The position numbers were made by a program, and so were the translations under genes. This document shows positions 7,999 to 16,169 of a DNA stretch of 33,501 nucleotides, piece after piece. The stretch's first letter is position 1; each line of letters starts with the position of its first letter. The notes under the pieces are model-generated. The model was not told the DNA's origin. It made no database searches and was given only the letters and a program-made list of their open reading frames with translations. The stretch is from Hespellia sp. (GTDB lineage Bacteria > Bacillota > Clostridia > Lachnospirales > Lachnospiraceae): contig JAQVCP010000032.1 of the NCBI GenBank assembly GCA_028689735.1, positions 1 through 33,501 of the forward strand, written 5' to 3'.

Positions 7999-9126
7999 CT
8001 ACATGCCGGAAGCCGGGGATTTCTTATGCAGCTTCAAAAGCACGGTGGAAATCAGAATCGACACCGGAATGGCCGCCAGGATTCCAATCCCGCCAATCAG
8101 GAACCGACAGATTTCAAATGGAATCTGCAGCCTCAGAATGGTGAGCAGGCGCACGCTGTTCTTCATCTCAATAATCATGACCGGAAACAGCCCACATAAA
8201 TAGGTAAATAAAAGTACATTGATCATGGTCCCCATGATGTCATATCCCAGCTCACGTCCGGAATGGATAAGATTTTTCAACGGTATCTTTGGATTCTTCA
8301 CTACCAGCTCATTAAGTGCTGCCGCAATGGATACCCCCACATCCATGGTTGCACCCAAACCTGCAATAGAAATACTGGCAATAAAAATGGTTTCCAGATC
8401 CTGATCTCCCGTAATGTAATCCAGCGCCGCATAATCAATCTCCCCACCATATTTCATAGCCAGGCGGAAAAGAAAGATCACCAGCACTTCCGTGACAAGT
8501 GCCGAGAGAATCGCCGCGAGAGTCCGCTTGTTGACCCCATTTACCAGAAATAATGTAACCACCGTGAACAACACAATCAGCACATTACAGATTACGAGAA
8601 GATCTACGCCCTGATCATACAGCTTCAGGCCGTATGCGAACACTGCAATGTTGAACAGGAGCGACAGAAGCGTACGGATTCCTCTCCGTCCTGCCAGTAC
8701 AATAACCAGATAAGACAGCACCGCAATCATCAGCACTGCATACTGATCCCGCTTAACGCCGGTAATATTTGCATAGGAAATGTGTTTCTCTCCAGTAATG
8801 CTTAAGAATACCTTATCCCCTCTGCGGTATTTTTCCGTGTCAACCTGAGAATAGCTGTAAGAATTCTTCACCGTGATTTTCTCACCTTTGTACTCGCCAT
8901 TCAGAATACGCACTATGCAGGTCTGCTCATAAGTAATCTCTTTCTCACTGTCATATTCGCTGTTATAATTTCCGGCAGATCCGTTCTCTTTTTCAGTCAC
9001 TTTCGTGATTTTTCCAATCGCCGAAGGATAAAATCGTTCGTTGTGGAATGCGAAAAACACGACAAGAAAGAGCGTAGCTAAAAGCCACGCCTTCCACTTA
9101 TAGGTTCTATATTTTTCATTTTCCAT
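7999..9126 (-). CDS. YibE/F family membrane protein (long member with extracytoplasmic domain)
   Basis: This protein of about 375 residues starts with one membrane segment (residues about 12-25), followed by an extracytoplasmic beta-rich region of about 100 residues (KITKVTEKENG to YANITG). A multi-helix membrane part follows with the family signature GLGATMDVGVSIAAALNELV and HSGRELGYDIMGTMINVLLF. An ATG five codons earlier (9141) lies only 3 nt after the alcohol dehydrogenase stop and lacks a ribosome site; the ATG at 9126 follows AAGGAAG and is preferred. The gene is thus tightly linked to the upstream dehydrogenase and the downstream short YibE/F gene. Role unknown; a link to the dehydrogenase is suggested only by position. 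Confidence 0.85.
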   Translation of the reverse strand: MENEKYRTYKWKAWLLATLFLVVFFAFHNERFYPSAIGKITKVTEKENGSAGNYNSEYDSEKEITYEQTCIVRILNGEYKGEKITVKNSYSYSQVDTEKYRRGDKVFLSITGEKHISYANITGVKRDQYAVLMIAVLSYLVIVLAGRRGIRTLLSLLFNIAVFAYGLKLYDQGVDLLVICNVLIVLFTVVTLFLVNGVNKRTLAAILSALVTEVLVIFLFRLAMKYGGEIDYAALDYITGDQDLETIFIASISIAGLGATMDVGVSIAAALNELVVKNPKIPLKNLIHSGRELGYDIMGTMINVLLFTYLCGLFPVMIIEMKNSVRLLTILRLQIPFEICRFLIGGIGILAAIPVSILISTVLLKLHKKSPASGM

Positions 9127-9144
9127 CGCTTCCTTCACCATCTT

Positions 9145-10332
9145 TTAATTATCTTTCCGCGCCGCACGGTAAATCGCCATTACATCCTCTTTGCCAAGTT
9201 TCTTGATCACGCCCACTGTCCGCTCTCCGTGCCATACGCATTTCTCTGCCATCTCTTCAATCTGCTCATCCGTCGGTGCGATACCAAGTTCTTTCAGGTT
9301 CGTCGGCATACCAACACTTCTATAATAATTCTCCATGCACTCAATTCCGGCAAGGGCAGTCAGTTCTGCGGAAGCTCCTGCCTTCACACCGAACATATCC
9401 ACTGCAAATTTGGCAAAACGGTCTGCTCTTCCTTTGTAGACATGTCTTGCCCAGCTGCCCCAGATTGCCGAAAGTCCCGCGCCATGTGCCACATCGAACA
9501 TCCCGCCAAGCTCATGCTCTATCTGGTGAGATGCCCAGTCCCCGCCATCTGTTCCACATCCGGTCAAGCCGTTGTGAGAAAGGCTTCCCGCCCACATCAC
9601 TTCCGCTCTCGCCTCATAGTTTGCCGGGTCTTTCTTCAGAATCTTTGCATTCTTCATGACTGTCTTGAGCAGTGTCTCGCTGATTCCGTCTGTCATTTCC
9701 ATATTATCTGCCATATTGAAGAAACGCTCCATGGTGTGCATGAGGATATCCACACATCCGCTCTGGGTCTGATAATCCGGCAGTGTAAAAGTAAGCTCCG
9801 GATTCATGACTGCGAACTTTGGTCTTGAAATGTCGTTTCCATATCCTCGCTTCATCCAGCCCTCTTCATTGGTAATTACGCAGGATGGACTCATCTCGCT
9901 TCCTGCCGCTGCAATCGTCAGAATCACGCCGATTGGCAGGCATGCATCCGGCACTCTTTTTCTCATATAGTAATCCCAGACATCGCCTTCATTGGCAACG
10001 CCGTATCCGATTGCTTTTGCCGAGTCAATGACACTTCCGCCGCCCACAGCAAGAATGAAATCTACTGCATTTGCCTTGCAGAGCTCAATTCCTTCATATA
10101 CTTTGGAAAGGCGTGGGTTTGGAACAACACCGCCCAGTGTCACGTAAGCGATTCCTGCTTCATCCAAGGATTGGCAGACACGATCCAGTAGCCCAGACTT
10201 CATCGCACTCTGTCCGCCATAATGAATCAAAACCTTTTTGCAGTTCTGTGCTGCTACCAGACTGCCAATCTGTGTCTCCGTCTCTTTTCCAAAAACGACT
10301 CTTGTCGGTGTATAGTATTGAAAATTATTCAT
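9145..10332 (-). CDS. Iron-containing alcohol dehydrogenase (butanol dehydrogenase-like)
   Basis: This 395-residue cytoplasmic enzyme belongs to the group III metal-dependent alcohol dehydrogenases and resembles NAD(P)H-dependent butanol dehydrogenase and YqhD. It has the cofactor loop AVGGGSVIDSAKAIGYG (residues about 95-111) and the metal ligands Asp195, His199, His269 and His283. It would reduce aldehydes to alcohols to dispose of reducing power. The first ATG of the frame directly abuts AGGAGG, so the second ATG (10332), with 6-nt spacing, is chosen. The two YibE/F genes follow within a few bases. A hairpin repeat separates it from tex upstream. The true substrate is not shown by the sequence. 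Confidence 0.92.
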   Translation of the reverse strand: MNNFQYYTPTRVVFGKETETQIGSLVAAQNCKKVLIHYGGQSAMKSGLLDRVCQSLDEAGIAYVTLGGVVPNPRLSKVYEGIELCKANAVDFILAVGGGSVIDSAKAIGYGVANEGDVWDYYMRKRVPDACLPIGVILTIAAAGSEMSPSCVITNEEGWMKRGYGNDISRPKFAVMNPELTFTLPDYQTQSGCVDILMHTMERFFNMADNMEMTDGISETLLKTVMKNAKILKKDPANYEARAEVMWAGSLSHNGLTGCGTDGGDWASHQIEHELGGMFDVAHGAGLSAIWGSWARHVYKGRADRFAKFAVDMFGVKAGASAELTALAGIECMENYYRSVGMPTNLKELGIAPTDEQIEEMAEKCVWHGERTVGVIKKLGKEDVMAIYRAARKDN

Positions 10333-10446
10333 GTACATCCTCCTAAAATATGCAGCATCTCTTATAAGCGTTTGTTAACGAAGCGCTAGAAACTGCTGTG
10401 TTGTTTACATTGCAAATCTTGTTACTTCTATGCAACTCATATTGCT

Positions 10447-10491
10447 TGTCAAGCGGATACCAGGAATCCGCTTTGCTGCTTCCCCTTAACC
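10447..10491 (-). repeat. Dispersed palindromic repeat, copy 2 (between tex and alcohol dehydrogenase)
   Basis: The minus strand has GGTTAAGG, then GCAGCAAAGCGGATT, then TATCCGCTTGACA. It begins two bases after the tex stop codon, so its hairpin may also define the tex mRNA end. Confidence 0.7.
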
Positions 10492-10493
10492 TA

Positions 10494-12650
10494 TTACTGC
10501 GCAATTCCCCGCATGGTCAGCTGAATCCGTTTCTTCTGCAGATCCACTGTCATGACCTTCACATCCACGATATCTCCCACGCTTACAACCTCCAGCGGGT
10601 GTTTGATATATTTGTCTGTGATCTGGGAAATGTGTACCAGGCCGTCCTGGTGCACGCCGATGTCCACGAACACGCCAAAGTCGATGACGTTGCGGACCGT
10701 TCCTTTTAGAATCATACCTTCCTTCAGGTCCTTCATATCCAATACATCCGTGCGAAGAATTGGTTTTGGCATCTCATCTCGCGGGTCACGGGCAGGTTTT
10801 TCAAGCTCCTTCACGATGTCGCGAAGTGTAATCTCTCCGATTCCAAGCTCCTGAGCCAGCTTCTTATAGTCCTTGATGGTCAGGGAAAGTCCGGTCAGAT
10901 TGCCACCTGTAATATCCTCCAGATGAAATCCCTGTTTCGCAAGGAGCTTCGTTGCCGCTTCATAGGATTCTGGATGGACACCGGTTCCATCCAGTGGATT
11001 CTTTCCACCGGAAATCCTCATAAATCCAGCACACTGCTCAAATGCCTTCGGCCCAAGCTTTCCGACTTTCAAAAGCTGTTTTCTGTCCGTAAAGCTTCCA
11101 TTTTCCTCTCTGTATACTACGATGTTCTTTGCAATCGTAGAAGAGATGCCGGAAATGTAGGAAAGAAGTGGTGCGGATGCAGTATTCAGATCCACTCCGA
11201 CTTTATTTACACAATCCTCAACAACTCCTGAGAGAGATTCCTTTAACTTCTTCTGGTTCATATCATGCTGATACTGACCGACTCCGATGGATTGTGGATC
11301 GATCTTAACCAGCTCTGCCAGCGGATCCTGCAGTCTTCGTGCGATAGAAGCCGCACTACGCTGTCCCACATCGAACTTCGGGAATTCCTCCGAAGCCAGC
11401 TTGCTTGCAGAGTAGACCGATGCGCCTGCCTCATTTACAATAACATACTGTACTTTCTCCGGAATCTCTTTGAGCAATTCCACGATGAACTGCTCCGATT
11501 CTCTGGATGCCGTGCCATTTCCCACTGAAAACAATGTGATGTGATATTTTGTAATAATCTTCTTAAGTAGATCCTTGGATGCCTGAATCTTCTTCGGCGT
11601 GGTCGGAGCGGTCGGATAAATGACCGTTGTTCCCAGCACTTTTCCGGTGGCATCTACCACTGCCAGTTTACAGCCTGTTCGAAATGCCGGGTCCCATCCA
11701 AGCACCACCTGTCCGGCAATCGGTGGCTGCATCAGCAGCTGATGAAGGTTCTTGCCGAATACTTCAATAGCGCCATCCTCTGCCTTTTCGGTCAGTTCAC
11801 TGCGGATTTCACGCTCAATAGCCGGTGCAATCAGTCTGGTGTAGCTGTCCTCTGCCACGTCCTTTAAAATCGGTGTGGTATACGGGTTGTCAGAATGAAT
11901 CATCTGCTTCTGCAGATATCTCACAATATCCTCATCCGGTGCTTCCACCTTGACCGTCAGGAACTTTTCTTTCTCCCCACGGTTGAGTGCGAGAACTCTG
12001 TGTCCGGCAAGCTTCATCACCGGCTCCTCGAATTCGTAATACATCTCATACACCGACTCGACCTTGGGGTCCTTCGCAGTAGAGAGTACCTTTCCCTTCT
12101 GCATCGTCAGCTTCCGGATCCAGCTCCGGTAATCTGCCTCATCGGACACGGACTCTGCAATGATATCCCTCGCCCCTGCAATGGCATCTTCCACGGTGGC
12201 TACTTCTTTTTCCGGGGAAATGTATTCCTCAGCCACCTTCTCCAGGGGCTCCCTGGTCTGCTGCAGCGTGATGATGGCTGCAAGCGGCTCCAATCCCTTC
12301 TCCTTGGCGATGGTTGCACGGGTCCTTCTCTTCGGACGGTATGGGCGGTATAAATCCTCTACGACTACCAGCGTCTCCGCCGCAAGAATCTGTGCTTTCA
12401 GCTCTTCTGTCAATTTTCCCTGCTCTTCAATGCTCCCGAGTACCTGTTCCTTCTTCTCCTCGAGATTGCGGAGATATAACAGTCTCTCATGCAGCTTTCG
12501 CAGTTGTTCATCATCCAGTGAACCGGTCACTTCTTTCCGGTATCTGGAAATAAACGGAATGGTGTTTCCTTCATCTATTAACCCAACGGCGGCATCTACC
12601 TGCCAGCGTTTTACTTTTAATTCTTCAGTCAGTTTTTGGTTGATATCCAT
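10494..12650 (-). CDS. tex: Tex family S1 RNA-binding protein
   Basis: This protein of about 718 residues has the full Tex domain order: an N-terminal helical domain (QKLTEELKVKRWQVDAAVGL; TIPFISRYRKEVTG), a YqgF/RNase H-like domain (LGWDPAFRTGCKLAVVDATG), helix-hairpin-helix motifs (LSYISGISSTIAKNIVVYR), and a C-terminal S1 domain (GMILKGTVRNVIDFGVFVDI). Tex binds nucleic acid and affects transcription or RNA handling in other bacteria. The frame is open 24 codons further upstream, but the ATG at 12650 has a ribosome site (AGAGGA) and begins the conserved MDINQKLTEEL. It is divergent from the TetR gene. Confidence 0.94.
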   Translation of the reverse strand: MDINQKLTEELKVKRWQVDAAVGLIDEGNTIPFISRYRKEVTGSLDDEQLRKLHERLLYLRNLEEKKEQVLGSIEEQGKLTEELKAQILAAETLVVVEDLYRPYRPKRRTRATIAKEKGLEPLAAIITLQQTREPLEKVAEEYISPEKEVATVEDAIAGARDIIAESVSDEADYRSWIRKLTMQKGKVLSTAKDPKVESVYEMYYEFEEPVMKLAGHRVLALNRGEKEKFLTVKVEAPDEDIVRYLQKQMIHSDNPYTTPILKDVAEDSYTRLIAPAIEREIRSELTEKAEDGAIEVFGKNLHQLLMQPPIAGQVVLGWDPAFRTGCKLAVVDATGKVLGTTVIYPTAPTTPKKIQASKDLLKKIITKYHITLFSVGNGTASRESEQFIVELLKEIPEKVQYVIVNEAGASVYSASKLASEEFPKFDVGQRSAASIARRLQDPLAELVKIDPQSIGVGQYQHDMNQKKLKESLSGVVEDCVNKVGVDLNTASAPLLSYISGISSTIAKNIVVYREENGSFTDRKQLLKVGKLGPKAFEQCAGFMRISGGKNPLDGTGVHPESYEAATKLLAKQGFHLEDITGGNLTGLSLTIKDYKKLAQELGIGEITLRDIVKELEKPARDPRDEMPKPILRTDVLDMKDLKEGMILKGTVRNVIDFGVFVDIGVHQDGLVHISQITDKYIKHPLEVVSVGDIVDVKVMTVDLQKKRIQLTMRGIAQ

Positions 12651-12753
12651 CTCTTTGTCCTCTCTGGTCTTTCTATCTTTTATCACTTGGAACATTATAC
12701 CCGATTTTTTCTGCGATGGCAATGTTGTCGTTTGCAGAGTACGCTCGGTTTTG

Positions 12754-12782
12754 TTGAAACGTGTAAAATTGTGTGTTATACT
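12754..12782 (+). promoter_or_regulatory. Promoter of the TetR-lipid gene cluster
   Basis: TTGAAA (12754-12759) and TATACT (12777-12782) are separated by exactly 17 nt, and the start codon of the TetR gene is 27 bp further on. This supports the ATG at 12810 over an upstream extension of the open frame. Confidence 0.75.
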
Positions 12783-12809
12783 GTAGGCAGAAATGAAGAG
12801 GATGGAATT

Positions 12810-13412
12810 ATGAGCAAAAAAGAAGAATTATCCAAACAACAATTGAAATCAAAAGAAACAAAAGAACGCATTTTCATGGCCGCCAAGCATATCATTCAGA
12901 AGCATGGTTACGAGGAACTTTCCATCAAGAATATCTGTGAGGAAGCCGGGGTATCCAACGGAAGCTTTTATCACCATTTCAAGACGAAGGATGACCTGCT
13001 CTCCTACTATATTGAAGACCAGCCGAGCATCAATCCGGATATGCTGGATATGCCAAAGGATGCGGATGAGGCAAAGATTGCCATTATCCACGTCTATTTG
13101 AACTATGTGGAATACTGTGAGGAACTTGGCGTGGAATTCATGTCCGGATATTACAATCCAAAGAATCAGGCCCTGAATCCAACAATCCGGACTGAACGTC
13201 CCTACCCGATTGTGACCGTGCAGCATTACGTGGAACGGGCGATGCAGGCGGGTGTCCTGAGCCTGAATGTACCGATTAACGCGTTTACAACAGATATACG
13301 AATGATTGTGATTGGAAATGTATTTGAGTGGTGCCTCAGGGATGGCATCGCAGACTTTTCCGGCAATATGCGCCGAAGCCTTGGCAAATACCTGGACAGC
13401 GTGATTTCGTAA
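12810..13412 (+). CDS. TetR/AcrR family transcriptional regulator
   Basis: This 200-residue protein has an N-terminal helix-turn-helix (ERIFMAAKHIIQKHGYEELS, then ICEEAGVSNGSFYHHFKTK, residues about 19-67) typical of TetR repressors. Its variable C-terminal ligand domain is rich in aromatic residues. The open frame extends upstream to 12636, but the promoter and the ribosome site GAGGATGG place the start at 12810. It is followed after 16 bp by a lipid kinase gene and then by a phosphodiesterase, so it probably controls this cluster and its own expression. The ligand is unknown; a fatty acid or lipid would fit the neighbours, but that is inference. Confidence 0.9.
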   Translation: MSKKEELSKQQLKSKETKERIFMAAKHIIQKHGYEELSIKNICEEAGVSNGSFYHHFKTKDDLLSYYIEDQPSINPDMLDMPKDADEAKIAIIHVYLNYVEYCEELGVEFMSGYYNPKNQALNPTIRTERPYPIVTVQHYVERAMQAGVLSLNVPINAFTTDIRMIVIGNVFEWCLRDGIADFSGNMRRSLGKYLDSVIS

Positions 13413-13428
13413 GATACGGAGGAACCGA

Positions 13429-14355
13429 ATGTACACATTTATTGTGAATCCCCATGCCCGTTCCGGACTGGGTGCCCAAGTATGGGATCAGATTGAGTCT
13501 GTATTAAAGAGCAGGCACGTACCGTACGAGGTTCATTTCACCAGGTATCAGAAGCATGCGACTCAGCTTGTCCGTGACATAACTTCCGACCAAAAGTCCC
13601 ACACCATCGTTGTACTTGGCGGGGACGGGACGATCAATGAAGTCCTGAACGGGATTACGGAGATGGAACGCTTTACACTTGGTTACATTCCCATCGGATC
13701 CAGCAACGATTTTGCCAGAGGTCTTGGGCTCCCCACCGATCCCCTGGCTGCACTGGAGCAGATTTTGAATTCCAAGTGCATTCAGAAAATGGATGTGGGG
13801 GTACTCTCCTATCAGAACAAGGTAAAGCATTTTGCAGTCAGCACAGGACTTGGCTTTGATGCTGCCATCTGCCATGAAGCAGTGGTCTCCCGCCTTAAGG
13901 TGGCACTCAACCGCATAAAACTCGGGAAACTTACATATGTTGGTATTGCGCTGAATCGTCTGTTTCTCGACAAACCTGTGCATATGACGGTCTCCATCGA
14001 CGGTCAGGAACCTTTTTCCTTTGAGCGCACTTATTTTGCTGCCGTCATGAACCAGCCTTACGAGGGCGGAGGTTTTAAGTTCTGTCCGGAGGCGAAGCCG
14101 GATGACGGCATCCTGGATGTCGTCGTTATCAACAACCTTTCCAAGAAAAAGGTGCTTGCACTTCTTCCAACAGCCTACAGTGGAAAACATATCCATTTTA
14201 GCGGAGTCACCATCTTTCGCGGCAGGAAAATAGAGATTCACTCCGACAAGGCTCTTCCGGTCCACACAGATGGCGAGCCGGTATTTCTGCAGAAGGATAT
14301 CTGCGTTACCCTTGCTCCGTCCCAGATTAACGTTATCTCACCAGAAAGAAGATAG
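13429..14355 (+). CDS. Diacylglycerol kinase family lipid kinase (YegS/DgkB-like)
   Basis: This 308-residue protein is a soluble lipid kinase of the DAGK catalytic family. It shows the nucleotide-binding VVLGGDGTINEVLNG (residues about 61-75), the substrate-side IPIGSSNDFARGLGLP, and the C-terminal beta-sandwich with PDDGILDVVVINN. Members phosphorylate diacylglycerol or related lipids at the inner membrane face, recycling diacylglycerol to phosphatidic acid. The start follows GGAGG. It lies 16 bp after the TetR gene and 3 bp before a glycerophosphodiesterase gene, so the three are probably one operon for membrane-lipid turnover. The exact lipid substrate is not determined by sequence. Confidence 0.93.
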   Translation: MYTFIVNPHARSGLGAQVWDQIESVLKSRHVPYEVHFTRYQKHATQLVRDITSDQKSHTIVVLGGDGTINEVLNGITEMERFTLGYIPIGSSNDFARGLGLPTDPLAALEQILNSKCIQKMDVGVLSYQNKVKHFAVSTGLGFDAAICHEAVVSRLKVALNRIKLGKLTYVGIALNRLFLDKPVHMTVSIDGQEPFSFERTYFAAVMNQPYEGGGFKFCPEAKPDDGILDVVVINNLSKKKVLALLPTAYSGKHIHFSGVTIFRGRKIEIHSDKALPVHTDGEPVFLQKDICVTLAPSQINVISPERR

Positions 14356-14358
14356 ACT

Positions 14359-15183
14359 ATGTACATTTTTCTCATTGTTCTTCTACTTATTATAATACTT
14401 TATTTTATACTCATCTGTCCGAATCTATCGCGCCGACACCTTATGGAACCTTTTTTGCATACCCGCTGGGCACACCGCGGTTACCATTCTATCGAACACC
14501 ATATCCCCGAGAATTCCATGCCAGCTTTTGCGCGGGCAATCGAACTCGGGTACGGAATTGAAATGGATGTTCATCTCACCAAAGACAAACAGCTTGTCGT
14601 TTTTCATGATGATACACTAAGACGAATCTGTAATTCCAATGGAGTCATCGAGCAGATGACCTATCAGGAGCTGAGCCAATACCGCTTATCTGGCACTTAT
14701 GAAAAGATGCCTTTGTTTTCAGATTTCCTTGCGTTCGTTCATGGGCGGGTTCCGCTTCTGATTGAAATCAAGATGCCAGGCTGGGATTACACAATATGCA
14801 AATATATCAAGGAAGCTCTTGCAGACTATGATGGAGCTTATTTGCTACAATCTTTCAACACGATCGCCCTTCGCTGGTTCCATATCCATATGCCGGAGGC
14901 TCTGATTGGACAACTCTCCAGTAACCTGACAAAGACTGCGAAGCATGTTCCTTACGCTGCCAATTTTATTGCCAAACATTTATTGTGTAACCGCTATGGC
15001 CGACCGGATTTCATTTCCTACAAACTGGCAGATGCGAAGACTCCTTCACTCTGGTTTGTCCATCACCTTTACCGGACACCAATTGCAGTCTGGACTCTGC
15101 GCACAAAAAAAGCACAGGAAATAGGGACAGTATGCTTTGATATGAATATCTTCGAGGATCATGGCATAGATTATCAGATATGA
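14359..15183 (+). CDS. Membrane-anchored glycerophosphodiester phosphodiesterase
   Basis: This 274-residue protein starts with one strongly hydrophobic helix (residues about 2-20) and then a GDPD domain. The conserved elements are all present: AHRGYHSIEHHIPENS with His39, Arg40 and Glu51; GIEMDVHLTKDKQLVVFHDD with Glu68, Asp70 and His83; and LIEIKMPG. GDPD enzymes cleave glycerophosphodiesters to glycerol-3-phosphate plus an alcohol. The gene begins 3 bp after the lipid kinase stop and is likely translationally coupled, with only a weak ribosome site of its own. The anchor suggests activity at the membrane on deacylated phospholipid or teichoic-acid-type substrates; this last point is inference. 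Confidence 0.92.
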   Translation: MYIFLIVLLLIIILYFILICPNLSRRHLMEPFLHTRWAHRGYHSIEHHIPENSMPAFARAIELGYGIEMDVHLTKDKQLVVFHDDTLRRICNSNGVIEQMTYQELSQYRLSGTYEKMPLFSDFLAFVHGRVPLLIEIKMPGWDYTICKYIKEALADYDGAYLLQSFNTIALRWFHIHMPEALIGQLSSNLTKTAKHVPYAANFIAKHLLCNRYGRPDFISYKLADAKTPSLWFVHHLYRTPIAVWTLRTKKAQEIGTVCFDMNIFEDHGIDYQI

Positions 15184-15271
15184 TGATTGCATGCACATGC
15201 TTTTGAAAATTGCACTGCAATATGGAAAAAATATATTTTATGAGGTTTTTGTTAAGGTTTTATGAACTTCC

Positions 15272-15300
15272 TTGTAACATGTTTTTTTTCGTGCTATAAT
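15272..15300 (+). promoter_or_regulatory. Promoter of the PAP2 gene
   Basis: TTGTAA (15272-15277) and TATAAT (15295-15300) with 17-nt spacing lie about 42 bp before the ATG at 15343. The PAP2 gene can therefore be expressed apart from the TetR operon upstream. Confidence 0.75.
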
Positions 15301-15342
15301 CAAATTCACTTAGAGTGGAGTACTTTCAAAGGAGTCTTTTAT

Positions 15343-16011
15343 ATGAAGCAATTAAAAAGGGTAAAAAATTTAATGCACAAATACCGTCATGCGTGGGTCT
15401 TCCTTTACGGATTTATCTATTTGCCCTGGTTTTTATATCTGGAAAAGCATGTAACAAGTCAATATTATCTGGTACATTCCACAATAGATGACTACATTCC
15501 GTTTGTGGAATATTTCATCGTTCCATACTTGCTGTGGTTCCTATTTGTAAGTGGCTTCGTACTGTACTTTTTCTTCACAGATGTCCCCGCTTTTTACAAA
15601 CTGGTCACATTCCTGTTTACCGGAATGACATTGTTCCTGATTGTCTGTACTCTCTTTCCGAATGGGCTTGCACTCAGACCAGCCACCTTTGCGAGAGACA
15701 ATATATTTGTAGATATGGTCAAGATGCTTTACGCAACAGATACTTCCACCAATGTGCTGCCAAGCATCCACGTGTATAATACGATTGGTATATGTATCGC
15801 CGTATCGCGCAGCAAAAAGCTTCAGCAGCATAAGATTATCAACACCGGAACTTATTTACTTGCAGCTCTGATCATTCTCTCAACCATGTTCCTGAAGCAG
15901 CATTCTGTGGTTGATGTAATGACTGCATCGATTATGGCATATGCATTGTACCATGTGGTATATGTGACCGAGCCGAAGTTTGCACCACAACTTACTAAGC
16001 AGACATCCTAA
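15343..16011 (+). CDS. PAP2 family phosphatase, inositolphosphotransferase-like
   Basis: This 222-residue protein has five to six membrane segments and the PAP2 active-site pieces: FPNGLALRPATF (first motif, with the usual Lys replaced by Phe but the RP kept), NVLPSIHVYNT (second motif with His), and STMFLKQHSVVDV (third motif with His and Asp). Related proteins dephosphorylate lipid phosphates or transfer phospho-alcohol headgroups at the outer membrane face. The open frame reaches back to 15262, but that start would precede the promoter; the ATG at 15343 follows AAAGGAG. A bidirectional terminator follows. It complements the lipid kinase and phosphodiesterase upstream. Substrate unknown. 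Confidence 0.86.
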   Translation: MKQLKRVKNLMHKYRHAWVFLYGFIYLPWFLYLEKHVTSQYYLVHSTIDDYIPFVEYFIVPYLLWFLFVSGFVLYFFFTDVPAFYKLVTFLFTGMTLFLIVCTLFPNGLALRPATFARDNIFVDMVKMLYATDTSTNVLPSIHVYNTIGICIAVSRSKKLQQHKIINTGTYLLAALIILSTMFLKQHSVVDVMTASIMAYALYHVVYVTEPKFAPQLTKQTS

Positions 16012-16019
16012 ACAACTTC

Positions 16020-16083
16020 AAAAAAATCCTCATTTTCCATGTTACGCGCCAGAGGCACGCAGTGGTGAATGAGGATTTTTTTA
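16020..16083. terminator. Bidirectional terminator between PAP2 gene and glf
   Basis: The stem AAAAAATCCTCATT (16021-16034) pairs with AATGAGGATTTTTT on the far side of a loop of about 35 nt. T tracts occur on both strands. It fits the end of the plus-strand PAP2 transcript and of the minus-strand glf transcript. Confidence 0.8.
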
Positions 16084-16097
16084 TTGAATCTCTTTAT

Positions 16098-16156
16098 GCA
16101 TTCCCCTGCTTCTGGCTGAAAGAGCACCAGACCGCAAATAGGGGAATGCTTGTTTT
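16098..16156 (+). terminator. Second hairpin with T-rich tail
   Basis: GCATTCCCCT (16098-16107) pairs perfectly with AGGGGAATGC (16140-16149), followed on the plus strand by TTGTTTTTG. It lies between the glf stop and the terminator at 16020-16083 and may act as a back-up terminator for plus-strand reads. Confidence 0.5.
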
Positions 16157-16169
16157 TGTCATCGAAGGT

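Noticed and set aside
9229-9828. Long plus-strand frame opposite the alcohol dehydrogenase gene
   Set aside because: It is the antisense shadow of a well-supported gene, Cys/His-rich in composition, with no start signals.
10365-10390. TTGTTAA half site before the alcohol dehydrogenase, possible Rex operator
   Set aside because: Only one half of the inverted Rex consensus is present; the other half does not match.
12636-12809. N-terminal extension of the TetR protein
   Set aside because: The extension would begin upstream of the consensus promoter and overlaps the tex start region; the ATG at 12810 has a ribosome site.
15262-15342. Earlier start for the PAP2 protein
   Set aside because: That start lies upstream of the mapped-by-eye promoter and lacks a ribosome site.
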